A stretch of DNA of 64,000 bases from Tropicimonas aquimaris (lineage in GTDB: Bacteria; Pseudomonadota; Alphaproteobacteria; Rhodobacterales; Rhodobacteraceae): assembly GCF_042676185.1 (NCBI RefSeq), contig NZ_JBHTJT010000008.1:672952-736951 (forward strand), given 5' to 3'. A program made the position numbers and the translations under genes. A model generated the notes under the pieces. That model was not told the origin of the DNA. It did not search any database and worked only from the letters and a program-made list of their open reading frames with translations. This document shows positions 18,536-26,624 of this stretch, in pieces; position 1 is the stretch's first letter, and each line of letters begins with the position of its first letter.

Positions 18536-19251
18536 CCGAAATGCTGTTCCGATCCGATCCCTACGCCCGCGAAACCATCGGCACGGTGGTGGCCCATACG
18601 GCCGAGGGCGGCATCGTGCTGGATGCGACGATCTTCTATCCGCAGGGCGGCGGCCAGCCTGGCGACAGCGGCGCGCTCCATTGGCGGGACCAGATCCTGC
18701 GCATCGCGACGACTCTCAAGGGCGAGGGCGACCAGATCGTGCTGGTGCCAGCCGAACCCGCCGGCCTGCCGCCCGTCGGCACCGCGTTGCGCCAGGCGCT
18801 GGACTGGGAACGGCGGTTCCGACACATGCGCGTCCACACCGGCCTACACCTGCTGTCGGTCGCGATCCCGTTGCCGGTGTCCGGCGGTGCGATCTCCTCC
18901 GACAAGGGCCGGCTTGATTTCGACATGCCAGAGGCGCCCGAGGACAAGGAAGCGTTGGAGGCGGCGCTCCAGGCGCTGATCGATCGCGATCTTCCGGTGA
19001 CGGAGGACTGGATCACCGACGCGGAACTCGAAGCGAATCCGGGCCTGGTCAAGACCATGTCCGTCGCCCCGCCCAAGGGCCAGGGCCGGGTGCGGCTGGT
19101 GCGCATCGGGCAGGGTGCCGCCCAGATCGATCTGCAGCCCTGCGGCGGCACCCACGTCGCCACGACGGTCGAGATCGGCCGCATCCGCATCGGCAAGATC
19201 GAGAAGAAGGGCGCCCGAAACCGCCGCGTGAACATGCACCTGGTCGACTAG
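18532..19251 (+). CDS. AlaX-type alanyl-tRNA editing protein
   Basis: 239 aa free-standing homologue of the AlaRS editing domain, which removes serine or glycine mischarged onto tRNA-Ala. Zinc ligands are intact: H102 and H106 in VHTGLH, C204 and H208 in CGGTHV. The N-terminal ATIFYPQGGGQPGD block (residues ~29-42) is the conserved AlaX/AlaRS entry motif. Its length places it with the longer AlaX-M type. The start codon overlaps the channel gene's stop, so the two are probably cotranscribed, although no functional link is obvious. Confidence 0.92.
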   Translation: MTEMLFRSDPYARETIGTVVAHTAEGGIVLDATIFYPQGGGQPGDSGALHWRDQILRIATTLKGEGDQIVLVPAEPAGLPPVGTALRQALDWERRFRHMRVHTGLHLLSVAIPLPVSGGAISSDKGRLDFDMPEAPEDKEALEAALQALIDRDLPVTEDWITDAELEANPGLVKTMSVAPPKGQGRVRLVRIGQGAAQIDLQPCGGTHVATTVEIGRIRIGKIEKKGARNRRVNMHLVD

Positions 19252-19323
19252 CACCGAGCTGTCACGAAAGCGCGTTTATCCCCTTGCATGTCTCCCCGGG
19301 TTGCGGATAAACCCACGCGCATC

Positions 19324-19413
19324 GGAGAGGTGGCCGAGTGGTCGAAGGCGCACGCCTGGAAAGTGTGTAGGCGGGAAACCGTCTCCAGGGTTCGAATCCC
19401 TGTCTCTCCGCCA
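19324..19413 (+). tRNA. tRNA-Ser (GGA anticodon)
   Basis: 90 bases including an encoded CCA. Acceptor GGAGAGG pairs with the 3' TCTCTCC; the D region GCCGAGTGGTCGAAGGC is typical of class II tRNAs; anticodon loop CTGGAAA (GGA) sits between CACGC and GTGTG; a long variable arm (GGCGGGAAACCGTC) and the T arm AGGG-TTCGAAT-CCCT follow. The serine recombinase module starts right after it, but I found no copy of its 3' end elsewhere in the window. Confidence 0.95.
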
Positions 19414-19581
19414 CCGACAATCGTCTCTTTTTTCCATGTCCATTTTGCGCCGAATAACGGCGTTTTTCCAGTCGGTTAAGCGCTGCGCTCAAGACCTGAG
19501 ACGCACCTTTCCCAGCTATTCCCGGAGCAAGACTCGAGGTGTCTCAGTTGGCCCGAACCGCCGGTCCGCTTTCGGGTGGTT

Positions 19582-19772
19582 TTCCCTGATCCGGCCCGAA
19601 TTACAGGGAAAATTGATGATTTGCAGGGATTTCGGCTTTGAATCCAGCCGATTTTGCGAGCGATATCAGTGGCTTAAGGAGGATTTCCCTACTCCGAAGA
19701 ACAGGGAATTATTGGACCCGGACAGGGAATGTTTCTTGACGGAACAGGGAAAATGTCCGCGCGATCAGGGAA
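19582..19772. repeat. Iteron-like array of eight CAGGGAA boxes, ~21-bp period
   Basis: CAGGGAA-type heptamers start at 19604, 19624 (CAGGGAT), 19702, 19723, 19745 and 19766, and in inverse orientation at 19582 and 19685 (TTCCCTA). Spacings are 22, 20, 61, 17, 21, 22 and 21, that is, about two helical turns (61 is about three units). The array fills the 364-base gap between tRNA-Ser and the recombinase stop and ends six bases before that stop. This periodicity suggests cooperative protein binding on one face of the helix; the binding protein is unknown. Confidence 0.8.
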
Positions 19773-19777
19773 GCGGT

Positions 19778-21448
19778 TCAGGCGCCGAATCCGAGCACCT
19801 GTTTCTGAGCGCTCCATTCCAACGGCAAACTGTTGCGCAGGAGCCGCTCCAGCGTGAGATCGATCGGCTGGGTGCCGTCGACGATGGCGGCCTGGATCTT
19901 CGGCGAAAGACCGGCGAGCGCGATGATGCGCGCGACGTATCGTTCGGAGACGTTCACCTCAGAGGCAAGTCGTTTCAGCGAGGTGCCGGACTTGACCGAG
20001 TCCGACCAGCCGTGAGCGTTGCGCAGCGCACGGATCATCGCGACATCGGGCGCTTGGGCGATGTTGCCAGCGATGATCTTCATCTCGACACCGCGACGAC
20101 GGAAGGCGAACGGTTGCTCGAGCGTCAGCAAACCCGGATTGAAGTCTTCTACCGACAAGCCAGTTGCATCGGCAATGGCACCGACATCAAGCTCGATCGT
20201 GATGCGTCCGTTTCCAAGGGCCCCTTTGGTGATCAGTGTGCTCGCGGCGAGGATTCCGTCGGACCGGATCTGGTGCGAGAGCCTCTCCACGGCTTCTGAC
20301 GCGGCGACAGATTGCAGAGCGTCCTTGCAGCAGAGAACGGCATGGCGGCTCGCATGTTCCGCGAGATGACCCGCGATGAGTTTGGCAACGGTTGCCTCGA
20401 GTGCTGGTGCCGGCAGGCGCCACCCTGTCGGATCGGTACCGCCGGAGACCAGCCGGTTCGAGATGTAGTAGCGCAGATGCTTACCGTTCTTCCGGGTATG
20501 GGTCGGGGTGAGCAGATCCTCGGTTTCGTCCCGGAACTTGCCCTTGAGCGGTGCTGCATCACTGCTGGGCTGTCCGGCTGGAACGCCGCGCCGCCGGGCA
20601 CTGGCGGCCTGCAGAAGGTCCTGCACCTCGTCCCATAAACCCTGATCGACGATGGCTGGATGTTTGCCGGGGAAAGTCTTCTCCTTGTGCCGGATCAAGC
20701 CAAGATAGATCGGGTTGGTGAGAATTTTGTGGATCTGGCCGCGGCTCAAGCTGTTGCCGCCCTGAACCCTCCCGGTCGAGAAGACATGGCACTTGGAGCG
20801 CAGGCCAATGTCTTCAGCTTCGCGGGTGACGAGGTTCAGGCACCTATGAGTGGCATAGAGAGCAAAGATCTGTCGGACCACGTCGGCCTCTGCCGCGTTG
20901 ACCACGAGTTCCCGGCGCATCGGATCCGGATGTGGGTCGTAGCCGAGTGGGGGAACGCCGCCCATCCAAAGCCCCTTCTTCTTCGAGGCGGCGATCTTGT
21001 CGCGGATCCGCTCAGCGGTGACTTCGCGCTCGAACTGGGCAAAGGAAAGCAGCACGTTCAGTGTCAGCCGGCCCATCGACGAAGAGGTGTTGAAGGCCTG
21101 GGTGACGGAAACGAAGGAGCAATCTTTCTCTTCCAGACGCTCGACCAGCTTGGCGAAGTCGGCGAGCGAGCGGGTCAGCCGGTCGATCTTGTAGACCACG
21201 ACCATGTCGATGCGACCGGCATCGATATCGGCGAGCAGCCGCTGCAACCCGGGGCGCTCGAGCGTGCCGCCGGAGATGCCGCCATCGTCGTAGCGCGCCG
21301 GCAGCATCTTCCAGCCCTCGTGGCGCTGGCTGGCGATATAGGCGGCACAGGCCTCGTGCTGGGCATCGAGAGAATTGAATTCCTGGTCAAGCCCCTCGTC
21401 GGAGGATTTGCGTGTGTAGATGGCGCAGCGGATCCGGGGCTTGCTCAT
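19778..21448 (-). CDS. Large serine recombinase
   Basis: 556 aa from ATG 21448 (MSKPRIRCAIYTRKSSDEG); the frame continues 51 codons upstream, but that part only shadows DUF2924. Catalytic resolvase domain 1-~150, with the nucleophile expected at S15 of YTRKSS and the conserved arginines in YKIDRLTRSL and FEREVTAERIRDK. A 'recombinase' domain follows at ~170-280 (KILTNPIYLG), then a C-terminal DNA-binding part with a helix-turn-helix-like stretch (LKRLASEVNVSERYVARIIAL). It probably integrates or excises the surrounding module. It overlaps DUF2924 by ATGA; the CAGGGAA array lies just past its stop. Confidence 0.93.
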   Translation of the reverse strand: MSKPRIRCAIYTRKSSDEGLDQEFNSLDAQHEACAAYIASQRHEGWKMLPARYDDGGISGGTLERPGLQRLLADIDAGRIDMVVVYKIDRLTRSLADFAKLVERLEEKDCSFVSVTQAFNTSSSMGRLTLNVLLSFAQFEREVTAERIRDKIAASKKKGLWMGGVPPLGYDPHPDPMRRELVVNAAEADVVRQIFALYATHRCLNLVTREAEDIGLRSKCHVFSTGRVQGGNSLSRGQIHKILTNPIYLGLIRHKEKTFPGKHPAIVDQGLWDEVQDLLQAASARRRGVPAGQPSSDAAPLKGKFRDETEDLLTPTHTRKNGKHLRYYISNRLVSGGTDPTGWRLPAPALEATVAKLIAGHLAEHASRHAVLCCKDALQSVAASEAVERLSHQIRSDGILAASTLITKGALGNGRITIELDVGAIADATGLSVEDFNPGLLTLEQPFAFRRRGVEMKIIAGNIAQAPDVAMIRALRNAHGWSDSVKSGTSLKRLASEVNVSERYVARIIALAGLSPKIQAAIVDGTQPIDLTLERLLRNSLPLEWSAQKQVLGFGA

Positions 21449-21852
21449 GACCGGGCCTTTCTGTTGAGGCCGAAGAACCGCGGTCCGGACCAATGGGCGC
21501 CGGTGATCTCGCGAGCGATGACCGACAGGGACCGCCAGCTCTGGCCATTCCAGCGGAACCCGTCCTCGGTGACCTCGACAACATGGGTGACGCCGTTCCA
21601 CTCACGCAGCAACCGACTGCCCGGCTCGAGTTTGGCCGTCTTCGAACGACGTCCAAGATCATCGCTCTGCATCAACGCCTTCCGGACCCGGGCGGGCAGA
21701 CCACCGGATCTGCGGGTCTGGATCTCGGTGGCAAGGAACCGGCGCAGGAAAGACCGGCTTAGCCCTTTCGGCACCTGGGTGTCGAAGATCTCGGTCCAGG
21801 CCGCGATCAACGCGGCCCGGTCCATAGTTTCGAGATCGGCGACGCGGATCAT
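21445..21852 (-). CDS. DUF2924 protein of the recombinase module
   Basis: 135 aa from ATG 21852 (MIRVADLETMDRAALIAAW). The family pattern SRSFLRRFLATEIQTRRSGGL is followed by LEPGSRLLREWNGVTHVVEV and FRWNGQSWRSLSVIAREITGAHWSGPRFF, read here as separate blocks. The second half resembles a small DNA-interaction fold common to DUF2924 proteins (inference), which are found almost only next to large serine recombinases in alphaproteobacterial prophage-like loci. ATGA overlaps at both ends show one operon: DUF3489, DUF2924, recombinase. It may be a directionality or accessory factor (inference). Confidence 0.85.
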   Translation of the reverse strand: MIRVADLETMDRAALIAAWTEIFDTQVPKGLSRSFLRRFLATEIQTRRSGGLPARVRKALMQSDDLGRRSKTAKLEPGSRLLREWNGVTHVVEVTEDGFRWNGQSWRSLSVIAREITGAHWSGPRFFGLNRKARS

Positions 21853-22079
21853 TCGGACGCCTCGGCCTCGGCCGTGATCCGGTAGAGGGACGGACTGCCC
21901 TTTTCGAGGGCCGTTTGCCGCTCGACCGTGTAACCGGCCTTCCGTAAACCGCTCAGGACCGCCCGGGCGGAATGCGGCTGCCATCCGGTGGCCTTGCAGA
22001 TCGCCTCGATGCTCGTGCCCTCGGGGCGAGCGAGCATCGCACGCACCTTGTCGGTCTTTGTCTGCTTGCGCTTGGTCAT
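21849..22079 (-). CDS. DUF3489 small winged-helix-like protein
   Basis: 76 aa. MTKRKQTKTDKVRAMLARPEG begins a helix, then SIEAICKATGWQPHSARAVLSGLRKAGYTVER reads as a helix-turn-helix with wing. This is the DUF3489 family, a putative DNA-binding protein regularly encoded with DUF2924 and a serine recombinase. First gene of the minus-strand operon; its start has AGGAGAAG a few bases upstream. Possible roles are operon repression or recombination directionality (inference). Confidence 0.85.
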   Translation of the reverse strand: MTKRKQTKTDKVRAMLARPEGTSIEAICKATGWQPHSARAVLSGLRKAGYTVERQTALEKGSPSLYRITAEAEASE

Positions 22080-22611
22080 TGGTCTTCTCCTCAGGTAGCG
22101 GGCCGGCGGGATGCCAGCCCCGGTACCGAGGAGAGCCCGATCTGTTCGGGCGTGTTGTCAGTGACGCTCTGATCGCGGCAACAGTCCAGCGGAACTTGTG
22201 CAATGGCGCATGCTCGAAAGATCCTTTCATGTTCGTTCACAGAGCACCTGTCGAAACCGGCAACCGATCACGTTTTGCCTCTCTCGATGCTCGGCTGCGC
22301 GCTGCACAACCCGGACAGGCAGAATTATAGCATGCCCACGATTTTTGTTTATTTACAATTCATTAAGGCAATTTCATCCTTGACGAGAACAGCTGCGCAA
22401 TGATAGGCGCTATCCTGCCTGCTTCATTACGGGGGCTAAATCGCTACCCTGGCAGCACTCACATGGGCACCATGCCCAGCAGAGAGCATTCGAAGCGGCA
22501 ACAAACCGGATCCATCGGTCCGGGGAGTTGCTGTGTATGCTCTCTCCGTATTCCCGACGCGATCCATTCTGACCTTCGCCGTTCCCACGGCACCTATGAA
22601 TGGAGACACAA
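22080..22611. other. 532-base divergent control region of the phage-like module
   Basis: No supported gene. The stretch around 22330-22400 is distinctly AT-rich (TTTTTGTTTATTTAC) compared with the flanks and separates the divergent recombinase operon and methyltransferase operon. A TTGACG at 22380 followed 17 bases later by ATAGGC is a weak candidate promoter for the plus-strand operon. Short ORFs here have no coding signature. Confidence 0.5.
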
Positions 22612-24006
22612 ATGCGTGCCCGCCCCACAAAACCCGCCGCCCCGGCATCGACCAAACCCATCTGGATGGCTGACAAGGTCGTCCAGACCCCGGTTGCTGA
22701 CCTCAAACCCTATGCCAACAACAACCGTATCCACACGGCGAAGAACGTCGGCAAGCTGAAGGCCTCGGTGGCCAAGTTCGGCTTCGTCGCGCCTATCCTC
22801 GTTGACTGCGACGGCGTCATCATCGCTGGCCATGGGCGCCTGGAAGCTGCGAATGCGCTCGGCCTGACCACAGTTCCGACCGTGGTGGCGGATCACCTGA
22901 GCCCGGCCGAAGTGCGGGCGCTGCGGATCGCCGACAACAAACTGGCCGAACTCTCCGACTGGAACCCGGAAGCATTGCAGATCGAGTTCACCGAGCTGAT
23001 GGACCTGAGCCTCGACGGCGACCTCGACTTCACGCTCGACATCACCGGCTTCGAGATGCCGGAGCTCGATATCATCATCGGTGGTGCCGGCGAGGCCGAG
23101 GCGGCACCTGCGGAAACCGTCGAGGCGCCCGATCCGTCGAAGCCGGTTGTGACCCAACCCGGCGACCTCTGGGTCCTCGGGGATCATCGCATTCTCTGTG
23201 GCAATTCGCTGGAGGAGGCCAGCTATGCCCGTGTCCTCGATGGCGAGAGCGTCGGGATGGTCTTCACCGACCCGCCCTACAACGTGCCGGTGAACGGCCA
23301 TGTCCGCTCGGGCAATGGCGGGGAACATCGCGAGTTCGCCATGGCCTCGGGCGAGATGTCGGATTCTGAGTTCCGCAGTTTCCTCGCGACATTCCTGACC
23401 GGGACCCGGGACAAGATGGCCGAGGGTGCCGTCGGCATGATTTGCATGGACTGGCGGCACATCGGGGATCTGATCGCGACAGGCAAGTCCTGCGGCCTCG
23501 AGTTGATCAACCTCTGTGTCTGGAACAAGACCAATGGCGGCATGGGCAGCCTCTACCGTTCCAAGCATGAGATGATCTGCGTCTTCAAAAAGCCGGGCGC
23601 GCCGCACATCAACAATGTCGAGTTGGGCAAGCACGGTCGCAACCGGACCAATGTCTGGGACTATGCCGGCGTCAACAGCTTCGGCAAAGCTCGCGAGGCG
23701 GATCTCGCCGATCACCCGACCGTCAAACCGACCGCCCTTGTTGTCGATGCAATCATGGATGTGAGCCACCGCGGCAGTGTGGTGCTGGATGCCTTCGGCG
23801 GCTCTGGCGCAACGCTCCTCGCCGCCGAGAAAACCGGTCGTCGGGCGCGGCTGATCGAACTCGACCCGGCTTATGTCGATGTTGCCATCCGCCGTTGGCA
23901 GGAGATGTCCGGGAAGACGGCAGTGCATGCCACGACCGGCGAAACCTTCGATGACCATACCGCGGCTGTCGGTACTGCCAATCCGATGGAGGCGAGCCAT
24001 GTCTGA
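22612..24006 (+). CDS. ParB-domain/DNA methyltransferase fusion (N4/N6 type)
   Basis: 464 aa from ATG 22612 (MRARPTKPAAPAS), with GGAG six bases upstream. Residues ~25-110 form a ParB/sulfiredoxin-like N-terminal domain (LKPYANNNRIHTAKNVGKL, IIAGHGRLEAA). The rest is a beta-class amino-methyltransferase with the catalytic motif D220-PPY, then HPTVKP and the SAM motif FGGSGAT at 395. It would methylate adenine-N6 or cytosine-N4 of a specific site. This ParB-MTase architecture is a hallmark of alphaproteobacterial phages, where it accompanies terminase genes, as here. No cognate restriction enzyme is seen. Confidence 0.92.
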   Translation: MRARPTKPAAPASTKPIWMADKVVQTPVADLKPYANNNRIHTAKNVGKLKASVAKFGFVAPILVDCDGVIIAGHGRLEAANALGLTTVPTVVADHLSPAEVRALRIADNKLAELSDWNPEALQIEFTELMDLSLDGDLDFTLDITGFEMPELDIIIGGAGEAEAAPAETVEAPDPSKPVVTQPGDLWVLGDHRILCGNSLEEASYARVLDGESVGMVFTDPPYNVPVNGHVRSGNGGEHREFAMASGEMSDSEFRSFLATFLTGTRDKMAEGAVGMICMDWRHIGDLIATGKSCGLELINLCVWNKTNGGMGSLYRSKHEMICVFKKPGAPHINNVELGKHGRNRTNVWDYAGVNSFGKAREADLADHPTVKPTALVVDAIMDVSHRGSVVLDAFGGSGATLLAAEKTGRRARLIELDPAYVDVAIRRWQEMSGKTAVHATTGETFDDHTAAVGTANPMEASHV

Positions 24007-24430
24007 GCCCGAGAAAAACTACGAGGTCGGCTACGGCCGGCCTCCGAAACGCACGCAGTTCAAGAAGGGCCAGTCGGGCAATCCGAAGGGCCGGCCGAAA
24101 GGCGCGAAGGGTTTCAATGCCAGCCTGCAGCGTGAACTGGAGACCAAGGTCACCGTTCGCGAGGGCAATCGTGAGGTGAAGATCTCCAAAGCGGAGGCCG
24201 CAGCCAAGCGCCTTGTCGCAACGGCCCTGAAGGGTGACATGAAAGCCCTGACGATGCTCGCGCGTTTCGATGCCGACCTGTCCGGACGGCTCGACGCCGA
24301 CGCCGCGGGCACTGCTCTTTCCGACACGGCTGAGCAGGTGGACTACGACATCCTTCGCCATTTTTTTGCAGAGGAAGATGGCGACGATGCGACGACTGAG
24401 GATGAGGAGGGAGTCGATGACTGCTCCTGA
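23999..24430 (+). CDS. DUF5681 protein, possible small-terminase-like partner
   Basis: 143 aa from ATG 23999, overlapping the methyltransferase stop by eight bases. Basic N terminus with GYGRPPKRTQFKKGQSGNPKGR, the DUF5681 signature, followed by a helical region (SKAEAAAKRLVATALKGDMKALTMLARF) and a very acidic tail (EEDGDDATTEDEEG). The family lies directly upstream of terminase large subunits in many prophages. A DNA-recognition role analogous to TerS is an inference from position and basic/acidic layout only. Confidence 0.82.
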   Translation: MSEPEKNYEVGYGRPPKRTQFKKGQSGNPKGRPKGAKGFNASLQRELETKVTVREGNREVKISKAEAAAKRLVATALKGDMKALTMLARFDADLSGRLDADAAGTALSDTAEQVDYDILRHFFAEEDGDDATTEDEEGVDDCS

Positions 24431-25898
24431 TCCGCATCAGGTTCGTCTGGCCGCGCTTCAGCGCAGCCGGAAAAGTTTCTTTTTGTTCGTGTGGCGGGTG
24501 TTCGACACCCTCCACAAGGGGGCGAATGACCGGTTTGAACCGGCGTGGCACGTCCAGGCGATGTGCCATGAGCTCGACAATGTACGCATCGGCGAGAACA
24601 AGCGGTTGGTGATCAACATCCCGCCGCGGTGTCTGAAATCCGTGACGGTGGCGGTTGCCTATGTCGCCTTTATCCTTGGGCACAACCCCGGGGCCAAAAT
24701 CATCGTTGCGAGCTACGGGCTCGATCTTGCGCGCAAGCATTCCGACGATTGTCGGCGGGTCATGTCCTCAAGATGGTATCAGCAGATGTTTCCTTCGACC
24801 CGGCTCGCGAAGAAAGGCAACACTGCCGAGGAAATCCGGACAACGAAAGATGGCAGCCGCAAGGCCGTCTCCATCGGCAGTTCAGTCACAGGCCACGGGG
24901 CCGACTACATCATCATCGACGATCTGCTGAAGGCCGGGGACGCAAACTCGGAAGCGGAACTTCTTCGCGCGCAGGAGTTCATCGAGGGATCGCTGCTGTC
25001 GCGGTTCAACAACCAGGCCGAAGGCCGCGTGGTGATGATCGCTCAACGGCTCCATGAACTGGATCCGCCGGGATACCTGCTCGACAAGGGAACCTATCGG
25101 CATCTCAACCTGCCGGCGATCGCCGAGGAGAACGAGAGCGTCCGCATCGGGAACACGAAGGAACAGGTCCATTGCCGCTGCCCCGGTGATCTGCTGTTCC
25201 CTGAGCGGCTCGACCGCGAGACGCTGGACCGCATGCGCCGCGAAATGGGATCGGTCATCTTCAACTGTCAGTACCAGCAGAACCCGATCGCCCCTGACGG
25301 GTCGCCGCTTCGCTGGGAGTGGTTTGGCACCTACGAAACCGTCGAGGACCGGCGGTGGTATCAACTGATTGTCCAAAGCTGGGATACAGGAATGTCCTCG
25401 TCGCCGAGTTCCGATTTCTCGGTCTGCACGACCTGGGGGTTCCGGGAACACAAGTGGTATCTGCTAGATGTGTGGCGGGGCCAACTGGACTATCCGGACC
25501 TCAAAAGCAAAACGTTGCAGTTGGTTGCCCAATGGGATCCGGATCGTGTCCTCATTGAAGACGCGGCAACCGGGCGCCCCCTGTTCGATGACCTCTTCCC
25601 GGAAGATCGACGGCGCTATGAGCGGATACGACCCGAGAAAGAGAAGGAGATCCGCTTCAACGCATCTTGTGCTCCGGTCGAAGAACGCAAGGTCTTCCTT
25701 CCGGCCGAGGCCCCCTGGCTTGCGGGCTTCAAACATGAACTCCAGGCTTTTCCGCGGGCTCGCAACGACGACCAGGTCGACAGCTTCAGCCAGTTTCTGA
25801 ACTGGTCCAAGGGCAATGGCCCGTGGCGGGCGCTTGGCCGGCATCACCCCCTCGTTGAAGAACGTCGCGAGAAAAACCGGCAGAAGCGGCGACGGTAG
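24417..25898 (+). CDS. terL: Phage terminase large subunit
   Basis: 493 aa from ATG 24417 (MTAPDPHQVRLAALQ), with GAGGAGGGA just upstream; it overlaps DUF5681. ATPase domain: adenine/Walker A-like loop NIPPRCLKS at 67-75, Walker B YIIIDDLL at 164-171, coupling motif VMIAQRLHELD near 210. RNase-H-like nuclease domain: SWDTGMSSSPSSDFSVC near 325 and VLIEDAATGRP near 380 hold the acidic metal ligands. The basic tail ends in KRRR. The gene appears intact, yet no portal, capsid or tail gene exists in the window, so it belongs to a satellite-like or reduced prophage module. Confidence 0.92.
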   Translation: MTAPDPHQVRLAALQRSRKSFFLFVWRVFDTLHKGANDRFEPAWHVQAMCHELDNVRIGENKRLVINIPPRCLKSVTVAVAYVAFILGHNPGAKIIVASYGLDLARKHSDDCRRVMSSRWYQQMFPSTRLAKKGNTAEEIRTTKDGSRKAVSIGSSVTGHGADYIIIDDLLKAGDANSEAELLRAQEFIEGSLLSRFNNQAEGRVVMIAQRLHELDPPGYLLDKGTYRHLNLPAIAEENESVRIGNTKEQVHCRCPGDLLFPERLDRETLDRMRREMGSVIFNCQYQQNPIAPDGSPLRWEWFGTYETVEDRRWYQLIVQSWDTGMSSSPSSDFSVCTTWGFREHKWYLLDVWRGQLDYPDLKSKTLQLVAQWDPDRVLIEDAATGRPLFDDLFPEDRRRYERIRPEKEKEIRFNASCAPVEERKVFLPAEAPWLAGFKHELQAFPRARNDDQVDSFSQFLNWSKGNGPWRALGRHHPLVEERREKNRQKRRR

Positions 25899-25917
25899 TG
25901 GTAGCTCTCAATACTCT

Positions 25918-25964
25918 GGCTCATAACCTGAAGGTCGTAGGTTCAAATCCTACCCCCGCAACCA
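25918..25964 (+). pseudogene. 3' fragment of tRNA-fMet, putative att site
   Basis: The 47 bases from GGCTCATAACC through the T arm GTAGG-TTCAAAT-CCTAC to CCCCCGCAACCA match the 3' part of initiator tRNA, including the CAT anticodon. The sequence 5' of 25918 does not form the D arm or acceptor strand, so it cannot be functional. A tRNA 3' end with an abrupt boundary is the usual footprint of integration into a tRNA gene. It begins 20 bases after the terL stop. Confidence 0.8.
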
Positions 25965-25986
25965 AAAATCACTGGAAAAACAAATA

Positions 25987-26027
25987 CTTACGGACGCGCC
26001 CGCAAAGGCGCTCGTAAGCTGTTTTTT
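25987..26027 (+). terminator. Rho-independent terminator after the tRNA-fMet fragment
   Basis: CTTACG...GCGCC pairs with GGCGC-T-CGTAAG around a CGCAAA loop and is followed by CTGTTTTTT. Its place 23 bases after the CCA suggests it is the native terminator of the tRNA-fMet gene, carried with the fragment; it would also stop terL transcription. Confidence 0.85.
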
Positions 26028-26049
26028 CTTGCTCACCACTTGCTCACCA
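26028..26049 (+). repeat. Tandem 11-bp repeat
   Basis: CTTGCTCACCA occurs twice head to tail immediately after the terminator T tract. It marks the junction between the tRNA-derived segment and sequence of unknown origin. From here to ~26440 no gene is supported. Confidence 0.6.
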
Positions 26050-26446
26050 AATCGCTCGTCCGCCAGCCGTGGTGCGAGCGACCATGGTGCACGCCTCTCA
26101 TTAAGATGAGTCGGCCACGAACGTGGAACTTCAGAGTTCCGGCCGAATGCTCGCGTGGTCTGTCCAGTTCGACTTCGGTAGCCTCTTGCGCCTCAGTACC
26201 CAATTTGGATCGCAGCGGTCTCACTTTGGTGCATCGTTGCAGCCGAGAGCCGGATACACCGTCGGATGCCTGCTGATTGCGAACAAGTTCACGGAGGTGA
26301 TTGCTCGTCTCCGATTTGTGCTGCTATCCCGTGAACGGTTTGTCTCACTCGACAAGGTCACGTTCGTCAAGCTGGCGTAATCTCCCAAATGGACTGAGGT
26401 CATTTTCAAGCCTGTTGGGTTGCTATTCTGAGAATAGGATTGGACT

Positions 26447-26620
26447 TCTCGTGGTCGATCTGGGCGAATGCGTCGATCGTCATGTAGCGGCTTGAGGTAA
26501 GCCATTCGTCGTTATGCTCGAACATGACAGCGCCGATGAGCCGGGTGATGGACGCCTCGTTGGGGACGATCCCGACCATGTCAGCGCGTCACTTCCTTGT
26601 TCGGGCGCTCGATTGGGTTG
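26447..26620 (-). mobile_element. IS256-family (mutator-type) transposase C-terminal remnant
   Basis: Minus-strand translation gives NPIERPNKEVTR, then, after a frameshift near 26590, RADMVGIVPNEASITRLIG and AVMFEHNDEW...RYMTIDAFAQ. This is the conserved C-terminal end of IS256-type transposases (NPLER-NKE-KRRADVVGIFPNE-AIIRL-GA). Everything upstream, including the DDE residues, is missing, so it is a dead fragment. Confidence 0.78.
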
Positions 26621-26624
26621 ATCG

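Noticed and set aside
19324..19413. tRNA-Ser as the attachment site of the serine recombinase
   Set aside because: No copy of its 3' end is found elsewhere in the window, and large serine recombinases often use other sites; left open.
19262..19492. Short minus-strand ORF over tRNA-Ser with a RQGFEPWRRF-type peptide
   Set aside because: Well-known spurious translation of the complement of a tRNA gene.
19582..19772. CRISPR array
   Set aside because: Repeat units are 7 bases, in both orientations, and spacing is ~21 bases; no repeat of CRISPR length and no cas gene.
21449..21601. N-terminal extension of the serine recombinase
   Set aside because: The 51 codons are the out-of-frame shadow of DUF2924; the true start at 21448 overlaps its stop as ATGA.
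22594..24000. 468-codon minus-strand ORF opposite the methyltransferase
   Set aside because: Same-length antisense frame; the methyltransferase has clear motifs D220-PPY and FGGSGAT.
25890..25964. Functional tRNA-fMet
   Set aside because: No acceptor 5' strand or D arm pairs with the 3' half; only the last 47 bases match.
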